Notes: a model not told the origin generated them from the letters alone. 39,710 nucleotides of DNA from an uncultured bacterium (GCA_905214435.1 CAJMMA010000014.1:1-39710), one strand, 5' to 3'; shown: positions 17,649 to 27,268, counted from the stretch's first letter. A program made the numbers and translations.

Positions 17649-19166
17649 TTAGTTGGTAGCCATCTTTTTTGCAGCCTGCTCCACGTAGTTAGCCATGTCG
17701 GCTACGTCGCAGACGTCTTCGAAGCGGACGGGCTTGGACTCGAGTTCGGCGAGTTGCGCCGGGGCGACCGTATTGGTGGCCTGCTCGAGCACACGCATAG
17801 CCTCAAAATCATCCTCGGGAACGTCGAGGCCTAGGGCGTCGCAGCAGGCGCGCGGGAACTTGTAGGGGCTGGCGGTCGAAAGCAGCACGCGGGCTTTGGC
17901 GCCCTCGGCGGGAGCGACCTTTTCGAAGACGTGGTAGCCGCAAGCGGTGTGCGGGTCGATCACGTAGTCGTTGGCGTCCCAGCAGCTCTTGATGGCAGTG
18001 CGGACCTCGTCCTCGCTGGCCCAACCACAGCCAAAGACGCTCTGAATCTTTGCCAGCAGGTCGGCGGGAACCTCGTAGCGACCAGTCTGTGCCAGCTGCT
18101 CCATAAGGCCGGCAACGAGCTCGCAGTCGCCGTCGGACAGGAAGTAGAGCATGCGCTCCAGGTTGGAGCTAATAAGGATGTCCATCGACGGCGAGATGGT
18201 CGTGAAGAACGGGCGGTTACGGTCGTAAACGCCGGTGGTCAGGAAGTCGGCAAGCACGTTGTTCTTGTCGCTCGCCACGACGAGCTTGGCGACGGGCAGA
18301 CCCATGCACTTGGCGTAGTAGCCGGCCAAGATATCGCCAAAGTTGCCGGTGGGCACACAGAACTCTACGGCGTCGCCAGCCTCGATAGCGCCGGCGCGCA
18401 GCAGTTGCGCATAGGCGGCAAAGTAGTAGACAACCTGCGGCACCAGGCGGCCGACGTTGATGGAGTTGGCACTCGAAAGCACAGTGCCGGCGGCTTCCAG
18501 GCGCTCGGCAAGCTCCTTATCGGCAAAGATGCGCTTGACGGCACTCTGGGCATCGTCGAAGTTGCCGCGGATGCCGCAGACGGCGACGTTATCGCCCTCC
18601 TGCGTGGACATCTGCAGATTCTGCACGCGGCTGACTTTGCCTTCGGGATAAAAGACGGTGATGCCCGTGCCCGGGGCGTCGGCAAAGCCGGCGAGTGCTG
18701 CCTTGCCCGTGTCGCCCGACGTGGCGGTGACGATCATGATGCGCTCGGCGCCGCCGTCCTTGGCGGAAGTGCGGGCCATCAGACGGGGGAGCATCTGCAG
18801 GGCGACGTCCTTGAAGGCGCTTGTGGGGCCGCCAAAGAGCTCCATCACATAGGTCTGAGGGACGTCAGCGCCCGGTGCGGCGTCGAGTTTGACGAGCGGC
18901 GTGACCTCTTCGCTCGCGAACGTGCCGCGGTATGCCTCATTCACACAGGCCGATATTTCTTCGGTCGTGTAATCATTCAGTAACATTCCCAACACATCTT
19001 GAGCGATTTCAAAGTACGATTTATCTGCAAGCGAGCTGATATCGACCTGCTGGGTGCCGAGCTCGTCCGAGACAAACAAACCCCCGTCGGGAGCGATGCC
19101 GGTACGGATTGCCACCTTACTTGAGCACGATAAAGTGCGTCCTCGTGTACTATGATAAGTTCCCAT
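17649..19166 (-). CDS. thrC: Threonine synthase
   Basis: This PLP enzyme converts O-phosphohomoserine to threonine. It is 505 aa, of the longer class with the N-terminal STRG motif: YHSTRG at the start, then IAPDGGLFV. The PLP lysine lies in GGPTSAFKDVALQ, followed by TATSGDTGKAAL (phosphate/PLP loop), SANSINVGRL and VPTGNFGDILAGYYAK. I start at ATG 19166 (GAGGAG 9 nt ahead), because 15 extra codons up to 19211 are unrelated to the family. It is divergent from the aspartate kinase with a 104-bp shared promoter region and probably leads thrB. Confidence 0.95.
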   Translation of the reverse strand: MGTYHSTRGRTLSCSSKVAIRTGIAPDGGLFVSDELGTQQVDISSLADKSYFEIAQDVLGMLLNDYTTEEISACVNEAYRGTFASEEVTPLVKLDAAPGADVPQTYVMELFGGPTSAFKDVALQMLPRLMARTSAKDGGAERIMIVTATSGDTGKAALAGFADAPGTGITVFYPEGKVSRVQNLQMSTQEGDNVAVCGIRGNFDDAQSAVKRIFADKELAERLEAAGTVLSSANSINVGRLVPQVVYYFAAYAQLLRAGAIEAGDAVEFCVPTGNFGDILAGYYAKCMGLPVAKLVVASDKNNVLADFLTTGVYDRNRPFFTTISPSMDILISSNLERMLYFLSDGDCELVAGLMEQLAQTGRYEVPADLLAKIQSVFGCGWASEDEVRTAIKSCWDANDYVIDPHTACGYHVFEKVAPAEGAKARVLLSTASPYKFPRACCDALGLDVPEDDFEAMRVLEQATNTVAPAQLAELESKPVRFEDVCDVADMANYVEQAAKKMATN

Positions 19167-19270
19167 ATAACACTGCTCCTCGGATGCCTTGGTCCCAATC
19201 GGTGAAACCATGGTATCAGAGCGCGCAAAATAGGTTCGCAGAGGCTTTTTAGAAAGGTAACCTCCAGCCC

Positions 19271-20659
19271 ATGATTAAGATTGCCAAGTTTGGCGGCTCG
19301 TCGGTCGCCGACGCCGAACACTTTAAGAAGATCAAGGCCATTGTCGATGCCGACCCGGCCCGCCGTTTTGTGGTGGTTTCTGCCTGCGGTCGCCGTTTTA
19401 AGGGCGACACCAAGGTGACCGATCTGCTCTACTTGGTCAACGCGCACGTCAAGTACCACGTGTCGTGCGAGGAGCTGCTCGAGGACATCGGCCAGCGCTA
19501 TTTTGATATCGCTGACGAGCTGGGGCTCACCTATCCCATCCGCGAAGAGTTTGCGGCCTTTGCCGAGCGTGCTCGCTCCGGTGGCTACTCTACTGAGGAG
19601 CTCGTAAGCCGCGGCGAGTACTTTACCGCTCGCCTGATGGCCGAGTACCTGGGCCTGCCGTTCCTGGATGCCGCGACGGTCGTGGCGTTCCATCATGACG
19701 GTACGCTCAGCATGAACCGCACCGTCGAGCTGGTGCAGGAGTACGGCCAGCAGGGCGGCTTTGTTATGCCCGGTTTCTACGGCGCGACGCGTGAGGGGCA
19801 GATCAAGCTGCTCGACCGTGGCGGCGGCGATATTTCCGGCTCGATTCTGGCCAAGTGCCTTGGTGCCGACCTGTACGAGAACTGGACCGACGTTTCGGGC
19901 TTCTATTCTGCCGATCCTCGCATTGTGCCCGAGGCTCAGCCCATCGCCCGCGTTACCTACGAGGAGCTGCGCGAGCTTTCGTACATGGGCGCGAGCGTCC
20001 TGCACGAGGAGGCCGTGTTCCCTGTGCGCGAGGCGGGTATTCCGCTGGTCATCAAGAACACCAATGCGCCGCAGGACCCCGGCACCATCATTAGCGAGAC
20101 GGCTGACGAGGGCGAGGCGGAGCCCATCATTACCGGCGTGACCGGCAAGCGCGGCTTTGTCGCCATCAACGTTGCCCGCGACCGCACCAAGCCGCGTGTC
20201 GGCTTTATGCGCCGCGCGCTTTCGGTCTTCGAGCGCTATGACGTTTCCGTCGAGCACATGCCCACCGGTGTCGACCGCTTTGGCGCCGTGGTGCAGGAGC
20301 AGGACGTGCACGACTCGCTGTACTCGCTCGTGGGCGACATTCAGCAGGAGGTCGAGCCGCTCGAGATCGAGGTCGTTGAGGGCTTGGCGCTCATCGCGAC
20401 CGTCGGCCGTAACCTGCGCGGCCGCGCAGGTATCTCGGGCCACCTGTTTGGCATGCTTGGCCAGGCCGGCGTGAGCGTGCGTATGATTTCGCAGAGCTGT
20501 GACGAAATCAACATCATTATCGGTGTCGAGGAGAAGGACTTCGACCTGGCGATTCGGACCATTTACCGCGCCTTCTCCGATGAGAACGGCATTGTGAAGG
20601 TCTCCGACCTGGAGGCTCCCGCGCCGGTCGATTCCGTCCCGGCCGCGCTCCACAAGTAG
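19271..20659 (+). CDS. lysC: Aspartate kinase with C-terminal ACT domains
   Basis: It phosphorylates L-aspartate, the committed step to threonine, methionine and lysine. The 462-aa protein has the kinase domain KFGGSSVADAEHF, VVSACG, ELVSRGEYFTARL, PGFYGA and DRGGGDISGSILAK, then YSADPRIVPEA. Two ACT regions follow (GFMRRALSVFERYDVSVEHM and the region with GISGHLFGMLGQAGVSVRMISQ), giving allosteric feedback control. It resembles the monofunctional YclM/LysC III type in length. The downstream asd gene (20834) makes this a short aspartate-semialdehyde operon, although hairpins stand in between. Which end product inhibits it cannot be read here. Confidence 0.94.
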   Translation: MIKIAKFGGSSVADAEHFKKIKAIVDADPARRFVVVSACGRRFKGDTKVTDLLYLVNAHVKYHVSCEELLEDIGQRYFDIADELGLTYPIREEFAAFAERARSGGYSTEELVSRGEYFTARLMAEYLGLPFLDAATVVAFHHDGTLSMNRTVELVQEYGQQGGFVMPGFYGATREGQIKLLDRGGGDISGSILAKCLGADLYENWTDVSGFYSADPRIVPEAQPIARVTYEELRELSYMGASVLHEEAVFPVREAGIPLVIKNTNAPQDPGTIISETADEGEAEPIITGVTGKRGFVAINVARDRTKPRVGFMRRALSVFERYDVSVEHMPTGVDRFGAVVQEQDVHDSLYSLVGDIQQEVEPLEIEVVEGLALIATVGRNLRGRAGISGHLFGMLGQAGVSVRMISQSCDEINIIIGVEEKDFDLAIRTIYRAFSDENGIVKVSDLEAPAPVDSVPAALHK

Positions 20660-20670
20660 CTGCTATCCCA

Positions 20671-20702
20671 GTAGATTTTTGGGACTTGCCTCAAAAATCT
20701 AC
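20671..20702. repeat. Dispersed hairpin repeat G, copy 2
   Basis: GTAGATTTTT (20671-20680) and AAAAATCTAC (20693-20702) form a perfect 10-bp stem around GGGACTTGCCTC. It shares the core GTAGATTTTTGGGAC with 7073-7087. It sits 11 bp after the aspartate kinase stop. Confidence 0.65.
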
Positions 20703-20733
20703 GGCGGGGCGTTTCGTTTCGGTTTCGTTTCGA

Positions 20734-20763
20734 CGGGGCGGGTTTCGTGCCCGCCCCGTTCTT
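20734..20763 (+). terminator. Probable intrinsic terminator after aspartate kinase
   Basis: CGGGGCGGG/CCCGCCCCG around TTTCGTG, followed by TTCTT. It may attenuate rather than block transcription into asd. Confidence 0.7.
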
Positions 20764-20833
20764 GTATACACTGGCAACAATAATCGGCCTGCTCGGCGTG
20801 CGGGCAAAAGCCACAGCCTTTAAAGGGGGAAGC

Positions 20834-21859
20834 ATGAAACAGTACACGGTTGCTATTTTGGGCGCGACGGGAGCCGTGGGCACCCAGATGCTCGAGTGCC
20901 TCAACGAGCAGGAGTTTCCGATCGGCAAGCTCAAGCTGCTAGCGAGCGCGCGCTCTGCGGGCAAGACCGTCGAGTTCCGCGGCGAGCAGGTTGTGATTGA
21001 GGAGGCTTGCCCCGAGGCCTTTGAGGGCTGCGACATCGTGCTCGGCGCCGCCGGCGACGATATTGCGAAGGAGCTGCTGCCCGAGGCCGTCAAGCGCGGC
21101 GCCGTCGTGGTCGACAACAGCCACGCCTTCCGCATGGATCCCGAGGTGCCGCTGGTTGTGCCTGAGATCAATGCCGACGACATCAAGTGGCATCACGGCC
21201 TTATCGCCAATCCCAACTGCGCGACCATCATCGGCCTGGTTCCTACGTGGCCGCTGCATCAGCTCGCCGGCGTGAAGCGCATGATCGTCTCGACGTATCA
21301 GGCTGCTTCGGGTGCCGGCGCTCCCGGCATGGCCGAGCTCGAGGCTCAGCTGGCCGCCTTGGGCCGTGGCGAGGAGATTCCTGAGCCGCGTGCATTTGCC
21401 GCCCAGCTCGCGAGCAATCTGATTCCGCAGATTGGCGGTGTCAAGGAAGAGGGCTTTACCTCCGAGGAGATGAAGTTGCAGAACGAGGGCCGCAAGATCA
21501 TGCACCTGCCCGAGCTGCGCGTGAACTGCACCTGCGTGCGCGTGCCCGTGCTGCGCTCGCACTCCGAGAGCATTACGCTCGAGTTTGAGCGCGACATTAC
21601 GGTCGAGGAGGCTCGTGCTGCGCTGGCTGCCGCTCCGGGCGTCAAGCTGGTCGACGACATGAGCGCCGAGGACGCGCACGATCGCTTCCCCATGCCGATG
21701 GATACGTCCGACCAGGACCTGATTTGGGTCGGCCGCGTGCGTCGCGACATCTCGAACCCCGAGGCCGTGCGCGGTATCACCTTCTGGTGCTGCGGCGACC
21801 AAATCCGTAAGGGCGCGGCAACCAACGCCGTCCAGATCGCTAAGCTGCTCTGCGAGTAG
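20834..21859 (+). CDS. asd: Aspartate-semialdehyde dehydrogenase
   Basis: It reduces aspartyl phosphate to aspartate semialdehyde with NADPH. The 341 residues include the nucleotide-binding VAILGATGAVGTQMLECL, the catalytic Cys in ANPNCATI, VSTYQAASGAG, and the acid-base His region RVPVLRSHSESI. GGGGGA stands directly before ATG 20834; an ORF start further upstream (20747) is not supported. It acts directly after the aspartate kinase encoded upstream. Homoserine dehydrogenase, the next enzyme, is not in this window. Confidence 0.96.
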   Translation: MKQYTVAILGATGAVGTQMLECLNEQEFPIGKLKLLASARSAGKTVEFRGEQVVIEEACPEAFEGCDIVLGAAGDDIAKELLPEAVKRGAVVVDNSHAFRMDPEVPLVVPEINADDIKWHHGLIANPNCATIIGLVPTWPLHQLAGVKRMIVSTYQAASGAGAPGMAELEAQLAALGRGEEIPEPRAFAAQLASNLIPQIGGVKEEGFTSEEMKLQNEGRKIMHLPELRVNCTCVRVPVLRSHSESITLEFERDITVEEARAALAAAPGVKLVDDMSAEDAHDRFPMPMDTSDQDLIWVGRVRRDISNPEAVRGITFWCCGDQIRKGAATNAVQIAKLLCE

Positions 21860-21874
21860 CGGTTGACCTGTCCG

Positions 21875-22002
21875 GCGGGGGCCGGGCTTGGTTTTCAGAA
21901 CGTCCTCGACCATGTGTGGCGCCTTGTCCTGCTCCTTCGGAGCCGCGGACAAGGCGCCACACTGGTCTGCGGAGTGTTCTGAAAACCAAGCCCGGCCCCC
22001 GC
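21875..22002 (+). repeat. Palindromic repeat P, copy 3, downstream of asd
   Basis: Perfect 27-bp outer arms (21875-21901 and 21976-22002; GCGGGGGCCGGGC... TTCAGAAC). The inner hairpin is GTGTGGCGCCTTGTCC / GGACAAGGCGCCACAC with a GCTCC-TTC-GGAGC tip. The conserved segment appears as CGTCCTCGACCATG (21901-21914), and GTCTGCGGA stands on the 3' side. The orientation relative to asd matches the other P copies. The rest of 21860-22210 is G+C-rich with no gene seen. Confidence 0.85.
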
Positions 22003-22210
22003 CTGCGGTGACGTTGCTGCGAGCTGCCCGCGATGGGGCCGTTGTTGGTTGGGGCCGCTGGGCTGATGTGGGGGCACGTGGTTGTTGCGGGCCCTGGTCC
22101 CGGCGGCGGCTCGGCGCTTTGCGCCTGCTGCCTTGGGTGACTTTGGGGTCGATTGGGGTTGTCTGCACAATTCGCGGTATTATGTTGCGGAGTTTTGAAA
22201 GGAGCCGCTG

Positions 22211-22789
22211 GTGGTCACGACGACATTTGCCTCGCCTTTGGGCGAAATCTTGCTTGCCGCTGATGGCCGCGGTCTGACGGGGCTTTGGTTTGAGGGGCAG
22301 GAGCACTTTGGTTCCACGCTTCTCCGGGAAGACTCCGAACATGTTGAAGGCACCGACGCGGTTTCCGGTACCGGTGGCATGTCGTCGGTGAGTCCGGCAA
22401 ATGGTGTGGCCTCTTCGGTGCTTGAGCGTTCTTGGGCTTGGCTGAATGCTTATTTTGCGGGGCAGGAGCCTCGGTATACGCCGCCGTTGCATTTGATTGG
22501 CACGGCGTTTCAGCGTGAAGTCTGGTACGAGCTGCTTTCTATTCCGCGTGGCGAGGTCGCTACGTATGGCGAGATCGCCCAGCGTGTTGCGGCTCGACAT
22601 CGTGTACCGGGAAACGAGGACCCCGTTGTGTCTCCTCGTGCGGTGGGGGCTGCGGTCGCTCGCAACCCTGTTTCGATTATTGTGCCGTGCCATCGCGTGG
22701 TTGCCGCCGATGGTTCGCTCAACGGATATGCCGGCGGCCTCGACCGTAAGGAGTGGCTACTGCGGCTTGAGGGCGCGTACGAGGAATAG
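22211..22789 (+). CDS. ogt: Methylated-DNA-protein-cysteine methyltransferase
   Basis: This suicide DNA-repair enzyme transfers the alkyl group from O6-alkylguanine to its own cysteine. The C-terminal domain has FQREVWYELLSIPRGEVATYGEIA, AVGAAVARNPVSIIVPCHRVV (active-site Cys in PCHRV) and GYAGGLDRKEWLL. At 192 aa it is a little longer than usual, with a low-complexity insertion at ~40-65. The start is GTG 22211 after AAAGGAG. It is transcribed alone. Confidence 0.95.
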   Translation: MVTTTFASPLGEILLAADGRGLTGLWFEGQEHFGSTLLREDSEHVEGTDAVSGTGGMSSVSPANGVASSVLERSWAWLNAYFAGQEPRYTPPLHLIGTAFQREVWYELLSIPRGEVATYGEIAQRVAARHRVPGNEDPVVSPRAVGAAVARNPVSIIVPCHRVVAADGSLNGYAGGLDRKEWLLRLEGAYEE

Positions 22790-23017
22790 CGCTCGGGCAC
22801 TTTGCATAGCCAAGACGCCCTGAAAGAACGAGTCGCCGTCCTTTCGCGGTCGGCATGCGTCCAAGTGCTCAGCATCTGCGCCTTAAGTGTGGCTAAGCCA
22901 TATTCTGCGCATTTAAAAACGTGCAGGTTGAGCAGCTAGGGCTGCGCTAAGGCAGCTGGCGGTGCGCTATCATCGGCAGTATCGAAACCTGTATAGCCGT
23001 GCGCCAAAGGAACAACT

Positions 23018-23707
23018 ATGAAGCTGATGCTTGCCGAGGACGAACCTGGCCTCTCCCGCGCCCTCACCGCGATTCTTCAACATAGCGACTACGAGGTCGA
23101 CACCGCCCTCGACGGTCTGACGGCGCTCGAATATCTGCTTGCCAACGACTATGACGCCGCAATTTTGGACATCATGATGCCCAGGATGGACGGCATCGAG
23201 GTGCTCAAGCGTACACGCGCCGCCGGTAAGCGACTGCCCATCATTATGCTTACGGCCAAAAGCGAGGTGTCCGATAAGGTCGAGGGCTTGGACGCCGGCG
23301 CCAACGATTACCTGACTAAGCCGTTCGCCGCCAAGGAGCTACTTGCTCGCATTCGTGCCATGACGCGTGCCGCCACGGCAATTGACGCCACGACGCTCAG
23401 CGTGGGCAACGTGCGCCTCGACACGGCATCGTGCACGCTTGCGGGTCCCTTGGGTGAGGAGCACCTGGCCAATCGTGAGTTTCAGCTTATGGAGCTCTTT
23501 ATGCGCAACGCCGGCACGCGTATGCCCACCGAACGTCTGATGCTCGAGGTTTGGGGCGAAGACGCGCCCGAAGGCGCCAATGTGGTGTGGGTCTACATCT
23601 CGTACCTGCGCAAAAAGCTGACGGCACTGGGTGCCGACCTGGCCATCCGCGCGTCGCGCAACCAGGGATATTCGCTCGAGGTTGTCGAGGAAGGAGAACG
23701 GGCGTGA
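23018..23707 (+). CDS. OmpR-family response regulator
   Basis: A two-component regulator of 229 aa. The receiver domain (1-115) has acidic EDE at 7-9, phospho-acceptor Asp51 in LDIMMP, the LTA threonine and Lys in YLTKPF. The winged-helix output domain (~130-225) ends in NVVWVYISYLRKKL, ASRNQGYSL. It is cotranscribed with the sensor kinase, whose GTG start overlaps its stop (GTGA). AAAGGA precedes the ATG. Its targets are unknown. The 228 bp upstream (22790-23017) hold no gene or clear repeat. Confidence 0.94.
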   Translation: MKLMLAEDEPGLSRALTAILQHSDYEVDTALDGLTALEYLLANDYDAAILDIMMPRMDGIEVLKRTRAAGKRLPIIMLTAKSEVSDKVEGLDAGANDYLTKPFAAKELLARIRAMTRAATAIDATTLSVGNVRLDTASCTLAGPLGEEHLANREFQLMELFMRNAGTRMPTERLMLEVWGEDAPEGANVVWVYISYLRKKLTALGADLAIRASRNQGYSLEVVEEGERA

Positions 23708-25083
23708 GCGTGCGCACGTGGTGCAAGCGCATGGCGGCGAAGCTCGGCATGGGTGTGGGCTCGGGTAATCCGGGGCGCGCCGATGCTGCCAGTGCAATGG
23801 GCCGTCGCCTGCGTCGTAAGTTCATCCTCGTTGCCATGGGCGCTGTGACCGTGGTGCTCACGCTCATCATCGCTGGCATCAACATTGTCAATTATTCGCA
23901 TGTTTGCAAGATGGCCGATGCACGACTGGACTATATCCTGGCAGGCAAGGATGGCATTGATGGGGAGGACGAGCCTAAGACCGGTCCCGGTCAGGATGCG
24001 GTTGCCGGCAAGGTTGCTACCGGTAACCGGGCGGCCGTTCGCGATGTGCATTTTGAAGGCATGACGGCGGAGTCTCCCTTCGACACGCGCTACTTTACGG
24101 TGTCGATTGCCGGCGGGCAGGTGACCGATGTCAACACGGCCCGCATTGCCGCGGTAGGTGCCAAGCGTGCCGCCCGCATCGCTGCAGGACTATATTCCAA
24201 GGGTTGGACTTCGGGCTTTTCTGGCAACTACCGTTATACGGCTACGGTTCAGGGCGACAAGACAACCTATGTGTTCGTGGACTGTTCGCGCGAGCTTGCA
24301 AGTTTCCATTCGTTTTTGAGCGCGAGTGTGGCAATCAGCTGCATTGGCTGGCTGGCGGTGCTGGCAATTGTAACGGTCGCCTCGGGTGCGGTGATTCGGC
24401 CGATGGTCGAGAGTTATAGCAAACAGAAGCGCTTCATTACCGATGCAAGCCACGAGATCAAAACGCCGCTGGCCGTGATTGACGCCGCCAACGAGGTCCA
24501 AGAGATCGAGAGCGGCGAGAGCGAGTGGACGCAGAGCATTCACGAGCAGGTCGCGCGGCTGACGGCGCTCACGGAGCGTCTGGTGTTCCTGGCGCGTATG
24601 GACGAGGGTTCGGCCGGCTTTACTATGGCGACGATTGATCTTTCGGAGGCCGTGGACACGGCTGCGACGCCATTTGAATCGGTGGCGGTTTCGCGCGGAA
24701 AGCGGCTGTCGACGTCGATCGCGAGCGGTGTGCGGGCCCATGCCGATGCCGCGGCAGTGGCGCAGGTTGTTGAGCTGCTGCTGGACAACGCCACACGCTA
24801 CGCAAGCGAGGACAGCGTGATCGAGCTGAGCCTGCGTGCCGTTTCGCGCGGTGCGGGCAAAGGCTCGGCCGAGCTTGTCGTATCGAATGCTGTTGATGAG
24901 CTGCCCGAGGGCGACCTGGACCGGCTGTTCGACCGCTTCTATCGTGCGGACGTGTCGCGCAGCTCCAAGACAGGTGGCTCGGGCGTGGGGCTGTCCGTCG
25001 TGCGCGCCATCGCCGAAGCCCATGGCGGATCCGCCACCGTATCCGGCCACGATCATCAGATCACCTTCACCGTCCGCCTCTAA
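23704..25083 (+). CDS. Membrane sensor histidine kinase
   Basis: Partner of the OmpR regulator, 459 aa from GTG 23704, which overlaps the upstream stop and has GGAG ahead. A basic N-terminus leads to TM1 (~40-62), an extracytoplasmic sensor region of ~140 residues, and TM2 (~200-225). The dimerisation domain carries phospho-accepting His250 in ITDASHEIKTPLAVI. The ATPase domain has the N-box LLLDNATRYA, a weak G1-like VVSNAVDELPEGDL, the F-box FDRFYRADVSR and the G2-box SGVGLSVV. A HAMP domain is not obvious. The stimulus cannot be inferred. Its TAA stop overlaps the first bases of repeat A copy 2. Confidence 0.93.
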   Translation: MSVRTWCKRMAAKLGMGVGSGNPGRADAASAMGRRLRRKFILVAMGAVTVVLTLIIAGINIVNYSHVCKMADARLDYILAGKDGIDGEDEPKTGPGQDAVAGKVATGNRAAVRDVHFEGMTAESPFDTRYFTVSIAGGQVTDVNTARIAAVGAKRAARIAAGLYSKGWTSGFSGNYRYTATVQGDKTTYVFVDCSRELASFHSFLSASVAISCIGWLAVLAIVTVASGAVIRPMVESYSKQKRFITDASHEIKTPLAVIDAANEVQEIESGESEWTQSIHEQVARLTALTERLVFLARMDEGSAGFTMATIDLSEAVDTAATPFESVAVSRGKRLSTSIASGVRAHADAAAVAQVVELLLDNATRYASEDSVIELSLRAVSRGAGKGSAELVVSNAVDELPEGDLDRLFDRFYRADVSRSSKTGGSGVGLSVVRAIAEAHGGSATVSGHDHQITFTVRL

Positions 25084-25128
25084 AACCTGCCAAAAAGGGA
25101 CAGGTTTATTTTGGCAGGTTTTATCTGT
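25082..25128 (+). repeat. Dispersed repeat A, copy 2 (best preserved)
   Basis: AAAACCTGCCAAAA (25082-25095) and TTTTGGCAGGTTTT (25109-25122) are perfect inverted arms with AGGGACAGGTTTA between. The left CCTG can pair either with the inner CAGG or with the outer CAGG. The arm begins inside the TAA stop of the kinase gene. It may work as its terminator. Confidence 0.85.
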
Positions 25129-25249
25129 GCAGACGGCAGCGGAGGCTGGCGGTGATCGGCGCCATGAACGCCACCGACCCAAATAAACGCACCTCTAACT
25201 GCTAAAATATGGACATCGTTGTTCGGCTCCCGAAGGAAAGGAGACGGTC

Positions 25250-25924
25250 ATGCAGTACGAGATCGGCGGAGGGGCTTTCCCGGTTGTTACGTGCAACCTT
25301 AGCGACGGCGAATCCATGATCACCGAAAGCGGTGCCATGGTCTGGATGACCCCCAACATGGAGATGTCCACCTCGGGCGGTGGCATAGGCAAGATGTTCT
25401 CTAAGGCTTTTTCGGGTGAGGCGTTGTTCCAAAACATTTGGACCGCGCACGGCGATGGCATGATTGCGTTTGGCTCTTGCTTCCCCGGCCGCATTATACC
25501 GATCGAGATTGGCCCTGGTAAGAGCTGGATTTTGCAGAAGCGTTCGTTCCTTGCCGCGGAAAGTGGTGTTGAGCTGAGCATCCACTTTAACAAGAAGGCA
25601 AAGACCGGCGTCTTTGGCGGCGAGGGTTTTATCATGCAAAAGCTCACGGGCTCGGGTATTGCCTTTGCCGAGATCGACGGCGACCTAGTTGAGTACGAGC
25701 TTGCTGCTGGCCAGCAAATGATTGTAGATACCGGCAACGTGGCCGGCTTTGAGGAGACGGTGAGCATCGACGCGCAGATGGTCAAGGGCGTCAAAAACAT
25801 CATGTTTGGCGGTGAAGGCGTGTTTAACACTGTGCTCACCGGTCCGGGGCGCATCTGGCTGCAGACAATGCCTATTTCCAATCTTGCGGCAGCAGTGGCT
25901 TCGATGACCAACAACAATAACTAA
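25250..25924 (+). CDS. AIM24/TIGR00266-family protein
   Basis: This 224-aa protein belongs to the conserved AIM24 (DUF124, TIGR00266) family of all-beta proteins of unknown biochemical role. Family-typical parts are MQYEIGGGAFPVVTC, the ESGAMVWMTPN segment, GEALFQNIW, IGPGKSWILQKRSFLA, GEGFIMQKLTGSG and the C-terminal GPGRIWLQTMP. No signal peptide or membrane helix is visible. AAGGAG lies ahead of ATG 25250, and a strong terminator follows at 25941. No function should be assigned beyond the family name. Confidence 0.92.
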   Translation: MQYEIGGGAFPVVTCNLSDGESMITESGAMVWMTPNMEMSTSGGGIGKMFSKAFSGEALFQNIWTAHGDGMIAFGSCFPGRIIPIEIGPGKSWILQKRSFLAAESGVELSIHFNKKAKTGVFGGEGFIMQKLTGSGIAFAEIDGDLVEYELAAGQQMIVDTGNVAGFEETVSIDAQMVKGVKNIMFGGEGVFNTVLTGPGRIWLQTMPISNLAAAVASMTNNNN

Positions 25925-25940
25925 TCGTGTATAGGATGAC

Positions 25941-25976
25941 GCGCGCGGCGGGCCTGGCCTGTCGTGCGCGTTTTTT
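25941..25976 (+). terminator. Intrinsic terminator of the AIM24-family gene
   Basis: GCGCGCGGCGGGC (25941-25953) pairs with GCCTGTCGTGCGC (25957-25969), allowing three G-U pairs, followed by T6 at 25971-25976. Confidence 0.88.
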
Positions 25977-25993
25977 GGTGGCAAACGCCCTGT

Positions 25994-27238
25994 TTATCGG
26001 GTGCGGCTGTGCTCCTGCAGTGCATAGATCGACTTATCCATGTTGAACAGGTAGGCCACGACGCAGACAATAAAGAACGTCGGCAGACTGCTAAAGCCAA
26101 AGACCTCGCAGCCAATAAAGATGGGCGCGAGCAGCGTGTTGGTGGCGCTGCCAAAGACGGCGGCATAACCCAGCGCGGCGCAGAGCTCGACGGGCATGCC
26201 GAGAATCCCGGCGAGCATGACACCCAGACTGGCCCCGATGGAGAACAGCGGCGTCACCTCGCCACCCTGATAACCTGCGGCAAGCGTGGCGATGGTGAGT
26301 GCGAATTTGAGCGCCTAGTCCCAAGGCATGATGGCGATCTTGCCTTCACCGTTGAGCGCCGCTGATATCAGGTTGGTGCCAAGTCCGCAGTATCGCCCCT
26401 GCCACAGTGCGAACAGGATCGCCGACAGCGCAAGGCCCATAACGGCAACGCGCATGTAAGGGTTGGGGAGCAGCCGCGCTGCAAGGGTCTTGGCATGGGC
26501 AAGGCACCAGGCAAAAGCTCCACCTACCATACCAAACGCGATACCCAACAGCGCCAGCCGCTCAAGACCGGGGAGGTCAAGCGCATATGAGGCGACAACG
26601 GCGACCTCAAACTTTTCGAGTCCCAAGGCGCCGGAAGTCATGCTTGCGGCGAGCGAGGCTGCGAGTGCGGGAAGCAACGCACGGTATTCCAAGCGTCCTG
26701 CGACCAGTACCTCGACCGCAAAGACCGTGGCGGCGAGGGGCGTTCGGAAGAGTCCGGCAAAGCCGGCGGCCATGCCGATAAGCAAAAACGTGTTGCCGGG
26801 TTCTCGGAAAGGTAGACGTCGGCCGATCCAATGTGAGACGGTTGCGCCGATCTGCACGGCCACGCCCTCGCGTCCCGCACTGCCGCCAAAGAGGTGCGTC
26901 CCCCACGTGCTCAGCATAATGAGCGGCACCAAACGCGGGGAGATGGCTTTCTCGCGTCCGTGGCCCACGTCGAAGACCAGACTCATGCCGCGGTCGGTGC
27001 CCTTGCCCCAAGTGCGGTAGGCAAACACGATGGCAAGGCCCATAAGAGCGAGGAAGGGAAGGAGCAGCGTGATGTGCTCGTCGCGGAAGGCGCCGATTGC
27101 CAGGAGCACACGACCAAAAAAGGCACAGATGGCGCCAACGATAACGCCGATAGGGATTCCGACGGCGCCCATGAGCACGAGACCGCTATAGGTGTTGACC
27201 AGGCGTTTGATTCTGCTCGAAGCGCTGCTTTCTGACAT
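25994..27238 (-). pseudogene. CLC-family chloride/anion channel, amber-interrupted
   Basis: One continuous minus-strand frame encodes a CLC protein of ~414 codons, but a TAG at 26315-26317 interrupts it after IAIMPWD. Reading on gives ALKFALTIATLAAGYQGGEVT, the expected next CLC helix, and then FSIGASLGVMLAG to the end. The upstream part has the selectivity motif FGGSAGREGVAVQIG with the gating Glu. The residue lost is plausibly Trp (TGG to TAG). I use ATG 27238 (GGAAAG ahead); a GTG at 27253 is possible. Truncation removes the last third of the membrane domain, so the product should be non-functional unless the codon is suppressed. A sequencing error is an alternative. Confidence 0.85.
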
Positions 27239-27268
27239 TTTGCTTTCCGACACTTGCTCTCTTGATAG

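Noticed and set aside
19167..19270. Lysine or threonine leader (riboswitch, T-box) between thrC and aspartate kinase
   Set aside because: The 104-bp gap is too short and shows no matching conserved structure or leader peptide.
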